64,000 nt of DNA from Pycnococcus provasolii (GCA_049487715.1 CP150566.1:62001-126000); one strand, 5' to 3'. Positions 38,101 to 48,500 are shown, numbered from the stretch's first letter. The notes: generated by a model not told the origin, from the letters alone. Numbers and translations: made by a program.

Positions 38101-40595
38101 ACGAGGAGCGGCGGCAGCACCAACAACAGTCTCATTATACACGGACGCATATCATCATGGCGGCGGGTGGAGAGGTGGAACAAACACATACAACAACAAC
38201 GACACTAACAACGACTCGCCCACACACACCTTGCCATATACGCCACACTTGACGATTGGCCGATACCCGTAAAACTACACAGAATGCAGGAGGCGCGGTG
38301 TACTTGTCCGTTGGATCCTCGTTGACGTTCACGTTGTGCACGTTTAAGGGTAATCGGGAATTGGTTGGGGCATCCGGGGGGCACGATGTGAGGGTCTTTG
38401 GCGTTTCCTCCTCTCCCTCCTCCGCCTCCTTCTACGCGTGCACGTTCCTCGACTACCTCGACGATTCCAATCAAGGTGTGAGGAAAATTGGTGATGATTC
38501 CTCCTTCACGTTCTACGACAACGCGCCGCCGCTTCCACCAGGTATGGTGCTCTCACCACCTCCTCCACCACCACCTCCATCGCCACCGAGCCCCCCGCCG
38601 CCAGTAACGTACTCGTACACTACGGGCTCGTGGTCGTCGTGCTCGGCGTCGTGCGGAGGAGGCACGCAGACGCGCTCAGTGGCGTGCAAGCGCTCCGACG
38701 GGCAGAGCGTGTCAGATTCGTACTGCTCGGAATCGCTGCCGTCGACATCTCAATCGTGCAATACGCAGGCTTGCGCGACGACTACGACCACAACCAATGC
38801 TCCAGCTCCAGCTCCAACACCGTCTACCGCTGCGCCAACGACAACTCTTGCTCCCACGACACCGGCTGTTCCGACCACTACTACAACTACCACCACGACG
38901 GCATCGGCGGTGAGTGTCACCACCACCGCATCACCACCTTCTTCAGCGGAGAAGAGATCTGTGGAAACATCCGTGCAGCTCGTTGGTTTGAATAAGGCAT
39001 CATTCGATGCCGCAGCACAACAAAAGTTCCAGCGAGGAGTTGCTGATACGCTCGGGGAATCCGTGTCTGCTACGGATGTCGAAATCCTCACTGTGAACGA
39101 GGTGCCAATGGCAAGCGGTCGTCGCCTGTTGCAGCAGACTTCGCCAACAGGCAGCAGCAGTGCGCTCGACATCAACTTCCGAGTGAACGGATTCGAGAGC
39201 CAACAGGAGGCCAACGCGGCTGCCGAGTCCCTTGAATCGAAGGTGAAGGACGGTTCGTTCGTCGGTAATCTCAAGTCGCTGGGAATTCATGTGATCTCCG
39301 TGAACCTCATCACAAAAGTGAATGTTTCCATCATCGACCCGGGCGGCAATCCGTCCACGGGTGCTTCATCACCAACACCCTCTTCTCCAGCAGGAGGCGA
39401 CGGCGGTGGTGGATCGGATAATACGATGTCGGTGGTTGGCGGTGCCGTGGGAGCATCGCTTGCCATACTTCTCTCTGTTGTCGCTTACAAGATATGTCGC
39501 AGAGATCTTCGAAAGCTATCACAGGAGCGCGAAAAGCGTGCTTCCGTGTCAAAGGTGGCTCCAGGTCCATCGTCTAATCAGGTTGACATTGTGGAAGATG
39601 GCAACGACGTGGAGGGTGCTGTTGGACATTTGTCATCTTCTACAAAACCAACTACTGGTGTGGTCATGGGGGTTCCCGCGGCTGACGCACCACCCGCTGC
39701 GAATTCGTCTGATATCACGGGAGCGCAAAAAACCGATTCGAAAATGCTGCGTCGCAAGTCATTCCGTACCGATATCCCGTTGGCAGAGTGGAACAACGAG
39801 AATGTCGCACACTTTATTGCGTCGCTTGACATGGATCCAACCAATTTCGAGCAGAATTCCGTTCAAGGCAGTGACTTGATTGAGCTTGACGAAGCAACGC
39901 TCGTTGGTGACCTTGGACTGAAGCCGTTTCAGGCGAAGAAGCTTGTCAAAGAGGTTGCCAAGATGGGGGCCAGATTCCCTCCACCATCGAATGACCAGAC
40001 ACATGGTACAGCCGCTCCTAGCACATTGGAGAGCCACACCCTAGCTTCTCCTGCCCAAAGTGCGGATTTGGAGCCCGCAGTGGTGGTGGAATCGCCTCCT
40101 CCTCCTCCTGCGCCATCGGCACCAGCGGATGAGGATGTCGTCCAGCAACAACAAGGACCACCAGCATCGATACCTCCTGCTCCTTCTCAGGAGGAAAAAC
40201 TTGCACCAATGGACGAGGAGAAGGCTGTTTGGCCGCCACCGCCTCCTCCAGAAAATTTCTTTTCGGAACAGCCACCGGCACGTGCTGCTCCTCCTCCTAT
40301 TCAAGAGGGAGTTGCAGCACAGGTCGAGCACGATCAGGCTGCTACCGAGCAAGAGCAAGAGGAAGAGGCTGTACTGCGCGAGGTTGAAGAAGGTATGGTT
40401 CCGTCGCCCGCCGGTGATGCCGTCACTGCCATTATTGAGACTGCTCGCCTGGATGACAAGTACCTACAGCCTCTGCTGGATCTCGGCGTAGCAATCGCGA
40501 GCGATCTGAAGGATGTGGTGGAGGAGGATTTGGACTCGATGGGCATGACGAAGCTCGAGAAGAGGCGCTTCCTCGCTGCGGTGGCTGAGCTTTGA
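35180..40595 (+). CDS. Receptor-like surface protein: beta-helix x2, 8-Cys module, TSP1, TM, two SAM domains
   Basis: The CDS is join(35180..35776,36113..36184,36434..37585,37966..38040,38283..40595), 1402 aa; all four introns are phase 0 with GTACGT donors. A signal peptide (VVAAIAVLAMAGV) leads a parallel beta-helix domain of PMP-like repeats (GGAVFAS, FTSCRFIGNKA, FTACTFENNEA). Then come an 8-cysteine module (about 318-423), a second beta-helix copy, a Pro-rich link, a thrombospondin type 1 repeat (WSSCSASCGGGTQTRSVAC), a Thr-rich stalk, and a SEA-like algal domain (about 855-975, with a GRRLLQQ site). One TM span (about 1012-1040) precedes a cytoplasmic tail with a SAM domain (about 1130-1193), Pro-rich sequence and a second SAM-like domain at the C-terminus. 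Adhesion or sensing with SAM-mediated assembly is inferred. Confidence 0.8.
35357..36702. repeat. Intragenic duplication, copy 1 (exons and introns)
   Basis: This pairs with 37175-38551 at an offset of about 1818-1853 bp. It includes the end of exon 1, intron 1, exon 2, intron 2 and the start of exon 3. Intron segments such as gcgatatacctacctgactg are kept in both copies, so the duplication was genomic and fairly recent. Confidence 0.9.
37175..38551. repeat. Intragenic duplication, copy 2 (exons and introns)
   Basis: This is the second copy of the beta-helix exon-intron unit: end of exon 3, intron 3, exon 4, intron 4 and start of exon 5. The 8-cysteine module (36716-37030) lies between the copies and is itself not duplicated within this gene. 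Confidence 0.9.
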
Positions 40596-41237
40596 AACAA
40601 AAAGGGATTATTCATGAATGAGCGCCTGGGGAGAGGGAGGAGTGGGAGATAAATTGATAAGCAAGGGATTGTAATAATGCACACGAATTGGTGTGTACGA
40701 AGGTTAGTACATGCACGCCTCGTCGTCGGAGTCACGTATCCCGAACCCCAGCACACAGGTACTGTAAGTGAGGTAACCTAGACAGGTAACCCTAACCCTA
40801 ACCCTAACCCCCGCTTGTCCTCGCTTCCTCCCTTGCTCCCACCTCCAAGTCAAGCTCAGCTGAGCCTTTGTGGATTGGATGTCAGCGCCTTCTCGAGACT
40901 CGAGGGTGAGCTTACAGTATCTGCACGCAGTAAGTACGTCAATGAATGCACCCCAGCCAGAAGTGAGAAGAACCCCGAACCAACTAAGCTTATAGGTAGG
41001 TGAACCCCGAAAGGTGAACCCCGAACCGACTCCCTCTAACCCCTAACCCAAACCCCCCAACCTTGTCGTCGCGCCCTCGAAGACACCACCCCCTGCGATA
41101 GTCGTTTCATTTCTGTCCCCCGAGGTCGGAGGATGCGCGCCCACCATGGCAGCAGTGGCAGTGGCAGCTCCATGAGCCTCACCATGCTGGACCCGAACTG
41201 GAAGTTGAACATTGCCTCTGGAACGACACCCTTGTGA
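40596..41237. other. Intergenic spacer with telomere-type and AACCCCGAA repeats
   Basis: No gene seen. It contains the CCCTAA array at 40787-40810 and gaaccccgaa repeats near 40970-41030 just before ctctaacccctaacccaaaccc. The apyrase promoter presumably lies in the last 200 bp. Confidence 0.55.
40787..40810. repeat. Interstitial telomere-type (CCCTAA)n array
   Basis: Four TAACCC/CCCTAA units at 40787-40810, about 430 bp upstream of the apyrase start codon. Confidence 0.9.
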
Positions 41238-43315
41238 ATGCGTCGTTCGGGGCGATCATCATCTTCATCATCATCCTCCTTGGTTTCCATGGTGATGAAC
41301 TCCCTCGGGCGTTCGCGGGGAGTGATGTGCCTGGTGATTGTGGTTTTTATGGTGGTGTTTCGTTATTGGTTGTATGGGTCGTCTCACTCGTTTGGCGTCT
41401 CGGCGGCTCGGGGTGCTTTCGTCAATGAAAGGAAGTTTGTCGTGCTTGACGCAGGATCGTCAGGAACACGCATACACGTTTTCACATTCAAAAAAGCAAC
41501 GTCGCCAACATCAGCAGCTTTTCACCGCAAAAGTACACGCGGCGCGGGAAACGGACACACGGACGACGGCGCGGAGGCGCTCGTCGCTAACGTCGAACTG
41601 CAACTACCAGCACCGTCCAAAAAGCAAAAACCTGGACTCAGCAGCTTCGTCGGACGACCCGCGGACGCCGCCGCAACACTGCGACCTCTCCTCCAGTTTG
41701 CAGAGGTGCACGTCGCGCCAGCGGAACGCGCGACGACGCCTGTCGCGCTCTTCGCCACCGCGGGACTCAGAGCAGTGCAAAGCGACGAGGCGGAGAATAT
41801 CCTGCAGGCGTGCGCGGAGGTGCTCGGAAGGAGCGGGTTCGCCGTGCCTGCCACCGTCGGAACCTGGAGCACGTCGGGAGGAGCGTCGATCATACCCGGT
41901 GAGCTCGAGGGGAGGTGGAGCTGGCTCGCGGCGCGATACGCAGCCTCGCGAGCTGGGGCTCCCGCACCGACCAGCAAGGGCGTGGGAAGCCGCGCGCAGC
42001 TGGCGGCGACATCGGCGTCGCGCGTCACGGACGCGGGAGGCTTTCTGGGACTCGTGGAGATGGGTGGCGCATCCACGCAGGTGGTTTACCCGATCGCGGA
42101 CTCCGCCGCGGTCAAGGCGCCGCGCGTCGACCCGCTCGACAAAAGCCACGGCGCGTTCGTGAGAAGCTACCTAGGATTAGGCTTGGAAATGGCACAGGCG
42201 GCGGCGGCAAAAGTGCAGGCAGCGGCGGCGGCGAAGCGTGACGCGTGTACGCCACCAGGATATAGCGGCGAGGACCGTCCGGCGCCGCTTGCCAGCCTCC
42301 CAGCTAGCGGCAACTTCACGCTCTGCGTCGCGCACGCGGCGCTCCCCGCATTGCGACTCGACGAAGGGTGCGGTGCAAGCGGCGTGAAAGGTCTGCGATG
42401 CGGTGTGCACGGAGATCCGACGCCCGACGTCTCGCGTGCACTGAATGGCAAGCGGCCTTGGGCTGTGCTGTTGACTGAGAATATGTACTACCTGGCGGAC
42501 TTCTTCGAGCTTCCCGCGGATGCCAGGTACGACTTTTTTTTCTCACTTCTTGTTTCTGTTTTTTTTTCCGCCTTGAAACCGCCAAGTTTTTGGCCCGCCG
42601 TGGACTCGTCGCGGCTGGCCTTATGCGGTTGAAATGCAAAATGGCGGGTAAATCAAATCCAGCGCGCAGAACGGAGGCGAGCACCTTTTGTTTGGCGATT
42701 GCCTCATCCTCCTTTGCAACGCGCTAACATGATGCACAATCCAAGAACGAGACAACAATAAAAATAAACTCGCAACGCTCACGCATCAACTTTTATCACA
42801 CACGCACACACCACAGCATCAATGACGTTGCGAATGCGGGATCAAGGTACTGCAGCACGCCATGGTCCACGCTTCACGAACGGCACGTTGCTCCCCTCTC
42901 TGACCCTGGTGCGATAGCCTCGATGACGAAAGATCTGCTGAAGTACTGCTTCGAGTCTGCATATGTCGTGACTCTGCTTCGTGACGGCCTAGGTCTCGAT
43001 CCCACGGCACGAGGTTCTCTGGTGTGGAGCAACGACGTTGGTGTGTACGACATTGGTGGCAACTGGGCGCTTGGTGCTGCGATCGAGCTCGCTTCGTCGC
43101 CTTCCGGCTTGGGCAGCACGGTTCTTCCTACGCATGCATCTGAGACGGTGTTTGAGGGCGAGGATGTTCCGAAATCTCACGGCCACTCGTTCTGGCTTTA
43201 CGCGTTCGTTGCGTTAGGTTTGGCTGCGTGCATGCTTCACGCGCGTAAGAAAGCCGCGCAGACGGCGTTGAGAGGTCGCAGCGTTTTGCCGGTGCACCGC
43301 ACGTGGGTGTTCTAA
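41238..43315 (+). CDS. GDA1/CD39 family nucleoside di/triphosphatase (apyrase), membrane-anchored
   Basis: The CDS is join(41238..42526,42817..43315), 595 aa. The 290 bp intron has a GTACGA donor and a CCACAG acceptor; it splits a Ser codon and restores the frame. An N-terminal anchor (VMCLVIVVFMVVFRYWLYG) precedes the apyrase conserved regions: LDAGSSGTR (ACR1), FATAGLRA (ACR2), PGELEGRWSW (ACR3, with the catalytic Glu), VEMGGASTQV (ACR4) and DIGGNWALGAAIE (ACR5). A second hydrophobic span (FWLYAFVALGLAACML) and a basic tail end the protein. Two anchors around a lumenal domain is the layout of Golgi/cell-surface NTPDases, which hydrolyse NDP/NTP. Confidence 0.85.
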
Positions 43316-43374
43316 CCCTAATGCGCTGATCTAACTAACCCTGATCTGTGTACCATCATATTCTTTAGGATATA

Positions 43375-43581
43375 CTATATGGTCGGAGTTCTTTTGTAAC
43401 GTTTACCAAAACCAAAAAATTCAAGAATATCCTCGAGCCACGACAGCACATCGCCGAGAAGTTCCACGTTCCCTTCCACCACATTCCCATCTCGCCGAAT
43501 GACAGTAACGGCGACCTTGGCGCTGCGAAGGAAAAGCAGGAGAATGCGATGCGAAACGTCTGCTGAACGTCGTGCTTGCAC
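43375..43581 (-). CDS. Possible terminal exon of a small unrecognised gene
   Basis: A minus-strand frame reads AKVAVTVIRRDGNVVEG, then LSWLEDILEFFGFGKRYKR and a stop. It looks protein-like and is preceded at about 43523 by a good acceptor (tttccttcgcag). It has no ATG of its own in frame; the 5' exon is not identified. It lies in the 433 bp gap between the apyrase and the DnaJ-TPR-WD40 genes, which otherwise holds only short AT-rich spacer. Confidence 0.25.
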   Translation of the reverse strand: MQARRSADVSHRILLLFLRSAKVAVTVIRRDGNVVEGNVELLGDVLSWLEDILEFFGFGKRYKRTPTI

Positions 43582-43748
43582 GTTACATGTGAGCTACTGG
43601 GCATCTATCTCCTGCAGCTAGCTGGGACCAGCTAGGGTTAGGTGGAAACCCTAAAGCACCCCCCGAGACGTCCCGGCAAAGTCCTGACCCGTCGGAAGGT
43701 TCCCGAACGCATTCCTATTTTTTAATATTTGTTTGTGCAGCAAGCATC

Positions 43749-45830
43749 ATGTCCGCAGCGTCTCGAGCTCAAAGGGTAACAAAGGTGTCTCCTTACGAGT
43801 TGTTGGGTGTGCGTCACGATGTGTGTCCTATAGAGCTCAGAAAGCGCTATTTACATCTGTGTCGCATCGTCCACCCAGATAAAAACAAGTCTTCGAAGTC
43901 CTCCTCGTCCTCCTCGGCTTCTCCTGATGAGCCTTCTCTTGAGAATGAGGCTTCTCTTGACTCATCGTCTTCTCTTGAGCCTCGTGAAAGTCAAAGTCAA
44001 AGTCACAGGTCAGCTGATTCATCTGCTTCGTCGTCGTCGGCGTCATCATCAAGCATGGGATTCATTGCGCTCCAAGAGGCGTATGCAGCTATAAATAGAG
44101 ATATTGATATGAGAAATAACACAGCAGCAGTCGTGAGAAATAAACAAGACATGCAGAGAAAGAAAGACGATGATGATGGCAACGAGAGACACCTTCCGCC
44201 GTCCGCGCGAGACGCTGTCAACGCAAACGCAAACGCTCACCACGCGATGGCGAAGCCGGCAGCCATGGCGCAGGAACTCAAAGAACACGCCAACGCGCTG
44301 TTCGCAAAGGGCGACGCCGTAGGCGCCGTGCGTGTCTACGCCGACGCCATCGCGTGGGACCCGGGAGAACCGACGCTGTTCGCGAACCGGTGCCTGGCGC
44401 TGCTGAAGCTCGGACAGTTTGAACTCGCCGTCGCTGACGCACGGCGCGCCGTCGCGCTGCGACCGCGATGGGCTAAGGCGCACCACAGGCTCGGGCAGGC
44501 GCTCGCGCACACGGGTGCGCTCACCGAGGCGGCGGGCGAACTGCGAACCGCGCTTTCGCTCGACCCGGACTTCAAACCCGCCACCGTCGCACTGCAGGAC
44601 GTCGAGCGCAGGAGGGGCGAAGCGGCGTGCCGCTGCACACTGCGAGGTCACGCCGACGCAGTGTACGAAGTCGCATACGAGCCGACGTCCACGCGCCGGC
44701 TCGCATCCGCGAGCCTGGACGGAACGGCGCGCGTCTGGGACACGGCGAGCGGAACGCCCGTCTGCGTGCTCGTCGGACACGAGGACAAAGTCACGGGCGT
44801 GGCGTGGAGGAGGGGAGGGGAGTGGCTTGCGACGGCGTCCGTCGATCGCACCGCACGCGTGTGGCACGTTCGCGCGCAGCTGCCTCTGGCGAGCGCAGCC
44901 ACGCTGCGCGCGTCGGCGGTGCTCGAAGGTCACAAGGGGCGCGTGACACGTGCGCTGTGGACATCTGACGGCGAGCAAATCTGCACAAGCTCCACGGATA
45001 AGACGGCGCGCATCTGGCGCGTTGCCGTCGATGGCGAGGGTGGTGGCGCGAAAGTCACGCTACTTCATCGGCTTGAGGGGCACAAGGGCCTCATCCCATG
45101 CCTCTCGATCTCGCCGGACGACCGATTCGTCGCAACCGCGTCGGCGGACGGTAAGTGCCGAGTGTGGACGATAAACGACGGGCAGATGGCGTTTGAGCTG
45201 AACGCCGTGCCCACGAATCCTGATCCGGAGAAGCAAAAGAGCGGCAACGGTGCGGCAGTGAACCTGTGCGCATTTCTTCCGCAAAAGAACCTGCTGGCAA
45301 CGTGCCAAATTCACGCCGAGCAAGACTCCGCGACGGTGTTCGTCTGGGACGTCGATGGAAAGATTTGTCCCGGGAGGCATGTGGACGGCACGCTAAGTTC
45401 TTGGAGAACGCTCCCACTTCGTGCAGGTGGTCGCGTTCTTTCACTGGCATCGTCGCTTGATTCGGAGAACGACGTCTTGCTCTCAGTCGGAGGTAGTGCG
45501 GGGGACATGACGACATTCGACCTGAGTACCGCCGCGGCTGCCTGGGCTTGCAAGGGAGCGCACGAGGTGCCGAGGGTGCCCGGACAGGCTGCGAACCACG
45601 CCGTGGCGGCGGTGGAAGCGTTGGCGTACTCCAAGGGTGGCGAATTTCTGGCGAGCGGCGGCGTGGATGGCGCCGTGCGCGTCTGGGATGCCGAGGATGG
45701 GCGCGTCGTTTGCGCCTTTGGTGGTTGCGGTGACAAGAGTGGCGCTGTGAAGACGATAGCTTGGGATGGCGACACTTGCTTGGCAAGTGGAGGTGTTGAC
45801 GGCGTCGTGCGCGTGTATTCGATCGTGTAA
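43749..45830 (+). CDS. DnaJ-TPR-WD40 fusion protein
   Basis: The protein is 693 aa from the ATG at 43749. A J-domain (SPYELLGVRHD, IVHPDKNKSS with the HPD motif) is split by a Ser/Glu-rich insert before its last helix (FIALQEAYAAINRD). TPRs follow at about residues 175-290 (ELKEHANALFAKGDAVGAV, FANRCLALLKLGQF, KAHHRLGQALAHTG). The rest is a WD40 propeller of about seven blades (LRGHADAVYEVAYEP, VLVGHEDKVTGVAW, LEGHKGLIPCLSI, GGVDGAVRVWDAEDG). J-domains stimulate Hsp70, and TPR and WD40 parts bind partners, so an Hsp70 adaptor is likely. J+TPR proteins are common; adding a WD40 propeller is unusual. Confidence 0.8.
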   Translation: MSAASRAQRVTKVSPYELLGVRHDVCPIELRKRYLHLCRIVHPDKNKSSKSSSSSSASPDEPSLENEASLDSSSSLEPRESQSQSHRSADSSASSSSASSSSMGFIALQEAYAAINRDIDMRNNTAAVVRNKQDMQRKKDDDDGNERHLPPSARDAVNANANAHHAMAKPAAMAQELKEHANALFAKGDAVGAVRVYADAIAWDPGEPTLFANRCLALLKLGQFELAVADARRAVALRPRWAKAHHRLGQALAHTGALTEAAGELRTALSLDPDFKPATVALQDVERRRGEAACRCTLRGHADAVYEVAYEPTSTRRLASASLDGTARVWDTASGTPVCVLVGHEDKVTGVAWRRGGEWLATASVDRTARVWHVRAQLPLASAATLRASAVLEGHKGRVTRALWTSDGEQICTSSTDKTARIWRVAVDGEGGGAKVTLLHRLEGHKGLIPCLSISPDDRFVATASADGKCRVWTINDGQMAFELNAVPTNPDPEKQKSGNGAAVNLCAFLPQKNLLATCQIHAEQDSATVFVWDVDGKICPGRHVDGTLSSWRTLPLRAGGRVLSLASSLDSENDVLLSVGGSAGDMTTFDLSTAAAAWACKGAHEVPRVPGQAANHAVAAVEALAYSKGGEFLASGGVDGAVRVWDAEDGRVVCAFGGCGDKSGAVKTIAWDGDTCLASGGVDGVVRVYSIV

Positions 45831-45967
45831 GAACTATACTGTATGTATTGATTATGTTTGTACGGTGAATGGACGACGATTTGGTTGGACAAAGACGACA
45901 CACGTTCCATTACTGCATTTGAGCCATCTTAGCATCATTTCTCTTTTCTTAATTAAGAAAAGAACTT

Positions 45968-46999
45968 CTATTTAAACCATGTGCAACCAACGAAGAGGCT
46001 TGCGAGCGCACTAATTGCCGAGAGCAGCGCGGGCGTCACTCCCTCCGGTAGAACTATGCTATCTGGCAGCATCGCGGGCACCACGGTGCCGACAACAAAC
46101 CCGAGCGCGAGGAAGACGACGCTCTGCACGATGCACCAAAGCAGCGGATCTTTCTTAGCGTTTTCGAGCTTCTTCTGGTTGAGGAAGTAGCAGCACGCTC
46201 CCGCGCCGATAGCCATCTGCACGGTGGGGTCCGCGACGCGCGCGATAGCTGCGCTCCAGACGGCGAGCACGCCAAAGACGAGCGCGTTTCGCCTGATTGT
46301 CTGCGGCTTGACGTCACCCTTTCTCTCCATTCGGTTGAGGAGCGGCGTGAGCGCCGTCCTGTTTCCGCTGTCGTACACCTCAACGTTCTTCCCTCCCTTT
46401 CCCTTCACCTTGATTTTGCCCGACTTGGCCCGGCCCATCATGCGATCTTTGAGAATTTTGTCGTGTGCGACGTCGATAGCCTCGCGGCTCGGCTCGTGCA
46501 TGGCGTACTCCTCGGTGAGGTACACGAACGCGCCGTGAATTTCCTCGTAGTCTGCGTCCCTTGTGATTCCGAGCAGTCGGTACGGATCCCTTTCGTTCAT
46601 ACGCTTGAAGACGCGCGGCGCGACGCCGTCGCTGTTCATGGCGGGTTGTTCCGTCGGCGGTTCCCCTCCTTCTTCGGAGGATCCTCCTCCTTCTGAGATG
46701 GGCGCGGCACCCGAGGCTGCGGACGACACCCACGACGCCGACGCCTCCTTGTGAAGTTGGTGTGGCGAGGAGTGGCGGTGATGACGACCCAGAGAGCGAC
46801 TCAGACGACCCAGCGAGCAACTTCTGTCAACGAGTGAGTGTGTGAATGACGATTTCAAAGAGTGCATTTTGAAAGAGTGCGGTGTGCGTATCCCAACCCA
46901 ACCGAGCCCATCAAGACGACGAGCACCACCACGAGAAGCAGCTGCAGCACCACGAGCAGCACCACGAGCACCCGAGCCCGAAAACACGACAGGCGCCAT
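45968..46999 (-). CDS. CPP1: CPP1-type plastid chaperone of protochlorophyllide oxidoreductase (DUF3353)
   Basis: The protein is 343 aa from the ATG at 46999. The N-terminus is Ala/Arg/Ser-rich and transit-like. A J-like domain (DPYRLLGITRDADYEEIHGA, EAIDVAHDKIL) lacks the HPD tripeptide, as expected for CPP1. Three to four C-terminal spans (RRNALVFGVLAVWSAAIARV, LLWCIVQSVVFLALGFVVG, TPALLSAISALASLFVGC) complete the family pattern. In plants CPP1 is a thylakoid/envelope holdase that stabilises POR for chlorophyll synthesis. Its 3' end converges on the DnaJ-TPR-WD40 gene with about 140 bp between. Confidence 0.8.
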   Translation of the reverse strand: MAPVVFSGSGARGAARGAAAASRGGARRLDGLGWVGIRTPHSFKMHSLKSSFTHSLVDRSCSLGRLSRSLGRHHRHSSPHQLHKEASASWVSSAASGAAPISEGGGSSEEGGEPPTEQPAMNSDGVAPRVFKRMNERDPYRLLGITRDADYEEIHGAFVYLTEEYAMHEPSREAIDVAHDKILKDRMMGRAKSGKIKVKGKGGKNVEVYDSGNRTALTPLLNRMERKGDVKPQTIRRNALVFGVLAVWSAAIARVADPTVQMAIGAGACCYFLNQKKLENAKKDPLLWCIVQSVVFLALGFVVGTVVPAMLPDSIVLPEGVTPALLSAISALASLFVGCTWFK

Positions 47000-47474
47000 G
47001 ACAAAGATGGCACTCGTGAGGAAAATGAAACCTCCCTGGCGCCGGGAGCTCCGGGTGCGAATTGCCAAAGTCCCAAGATGGAAAGTGGATAAAAGATGAC
47101 AGAGGCAGAGGATACCGGTACGTGCTATCGGATAGGTCCACGGGAGCCCACCGAAATACCTCACCGAACTTTGTGTTGCTTTCGAACCCGGGAGTTCCTA
47201 ACCCCGAACGTGTCCTAACCCCGAACGAACGAACGGGTCCAACCACCTTAACCCCGAATAAGATCCTTTACAATACCCGGGGAACTTACTGTACAGGTGG
47301 GTTCCAGAACTGGTCACGTTTCCAGTCACCTTTCCCAGTGTGACAGGTGCTTAAGGTGCTTAAGCGTCTACCTATGAGAGTCTATTAATAGTTAGCCTTG
47401 ACTGGTGGAGTCACATTTAGGCTCATGTTGATGTCAAGAGAGCTCCGGAGGCTCACAGACATACATGCATGTTG
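47000..47474. other. Intergenic spacer with AACCCCGAA repeats
   Basis: This lies upstream of CPP1 and beyond the 3' end of the INSIG-like gene, both on the minus strand. Three taaccccgaa units (47199-47260) and gaacgaacgaacg mark it. No gene is seen. Confidence 0.5.
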
Positions 47475-48500
47475 TCATGATGTCAACTGCAGGTACCTGC
47501 GCGCGTACCGGCCGACGGCGCCTACCGCAGGCGCGCCCGCGGCGTACACCCAGCAGATCCAACTCGGCGTGCCGAACCAGTCCGCGGAAGTGTACGTGTA
47601 CAAGTGAAGAGCATTAATCAACGCAACCTCAAGCAATGGGCCGCACACGGCGGTCAGTGCAGCCATAAACGCACCTCCAGCCGTGTTGTCGAACACGCGC
47701 CACGTAAGCAACGCAAGCACGGCGAGCGGAACGTCTACTGCAACGACGTGCTCGCTCCCAACGGCACGTTGCGCGAGTTCGCCAGAGAGCCAATAGTCGA
47801 ACGAGAAAACAAGGACCGCGCTTGCAACGAACCATGCGCTCGGCCTTGTGACTCGTGCTGGCAACGCCATCTCCTTCGCGTTCTTTGTGTCGTGGTAGTC
47901 GTCAAGCAAAGGGTGGCTCACTCCCAAAATAATACCCGCCAGACCAAACAGAAGCGGGACCCACCAGCAAGTCTCCAACTGATACACGTCGCCGAATCGC
48001 AAGATGGATGGGTTCGTGTAGTGAAGGACGTTATGGCTCGAGTGCGTTCCGTCGAGAACCGGTCCGAGCAACGCACCCGCCACGAACGACACGAACGCCA
48101 GCGGAACGACGTGTTTGATGGCAGAGTCCGTGGTCTCGTTTGCGTCGCGAGCGGAAGAGGCAGCGTACACGTCGTTTCTCCTTGAATGTGAATGTCCTCT
48201 CCACCTTCTCGCCCACGTTGGTGTCGACGTCCGAAAGTCAATCACGCGTGCTTGACAACGCCGAGCTGACTTCGAAGAAACCCGTCTGCGATGTCGCCCA
48301 TCATCATCACGACCACCACCACCATCACGGTATGATGACGACGAAGTTCGAGATGACTTCAAGAGAAGAGAACGAGAACGAGAACGAGCACGAACACCAC
48401 GAGGATATCTCATTGACGAACGAGAGCGGCACAACCCCAAAGGACAACAAAAGGTTTGCGACATGAACGAATGGCTCAACAAGCACGAACGATACGCCAT
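47475..48500 (-). CDS. Polytopic membrane protein, INSIG-like, probably organelle-targeted
   Basis: The frame is 341 aa from the ATG at 48500. The first 100 residues are Ser/Arg-rich, like a transit peptide. About six hydrophobic segments follow: VVPLAFVSFVAGALLGPVLD, CWWVPLLFGLAGIILGVSHP, ASAVLVFSFDYWLSG, VDVPLAVLALLTWRVF, AALTAVCGPLLEVALIN, and WICWVYAAGAPAVGAVG. The GPVLDGTHS and WWVPLLFGLAG wording recalls the INSIG-like family found in plants and algae. I am not sure of the assignment, and no sterol role should be assumed. A Gly/Asp/Arg-rich stretch near residues 57-75 is low complexity. Confidence 0.55.
   Translation of the reverse strand: MAYRSCLLSHSFMSQTFCCPLGLCRSRSSMRYPRGVRARSRSRSLLLKSSRTSSSSYRDGGGGRDDDGRHRRRVSSKSARRCQARVIDFRTSTPTWARRWRGHSHSRRNDVYAASSARDANETTDSAIKHVVPLAFVSFVAGALLGPVLDGTHSSHNVLHYTNPSILRFGDVYQLETCWWVPLLFGLAGIILGVSHPLLDDYHDTKNAKEMALPARVTRPSAWFVASAVLVFSFDYWLSGELAQRAVGSEHVVAVDVPLAVLALLTWRVFDNTAGGAFMAALTAVCGPLLEVALINALHLYTYTSADWFGTPSWICWVYAAGAPAVGAVGRYARRYLQLTS

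Noticed and set aside
47398-47607. Short plus-strand ORF ending YLRAYRPTAPTAGAPAAYTQ
   Set aside because: It is antisense to the C-terminus of the INSIG-like gene.
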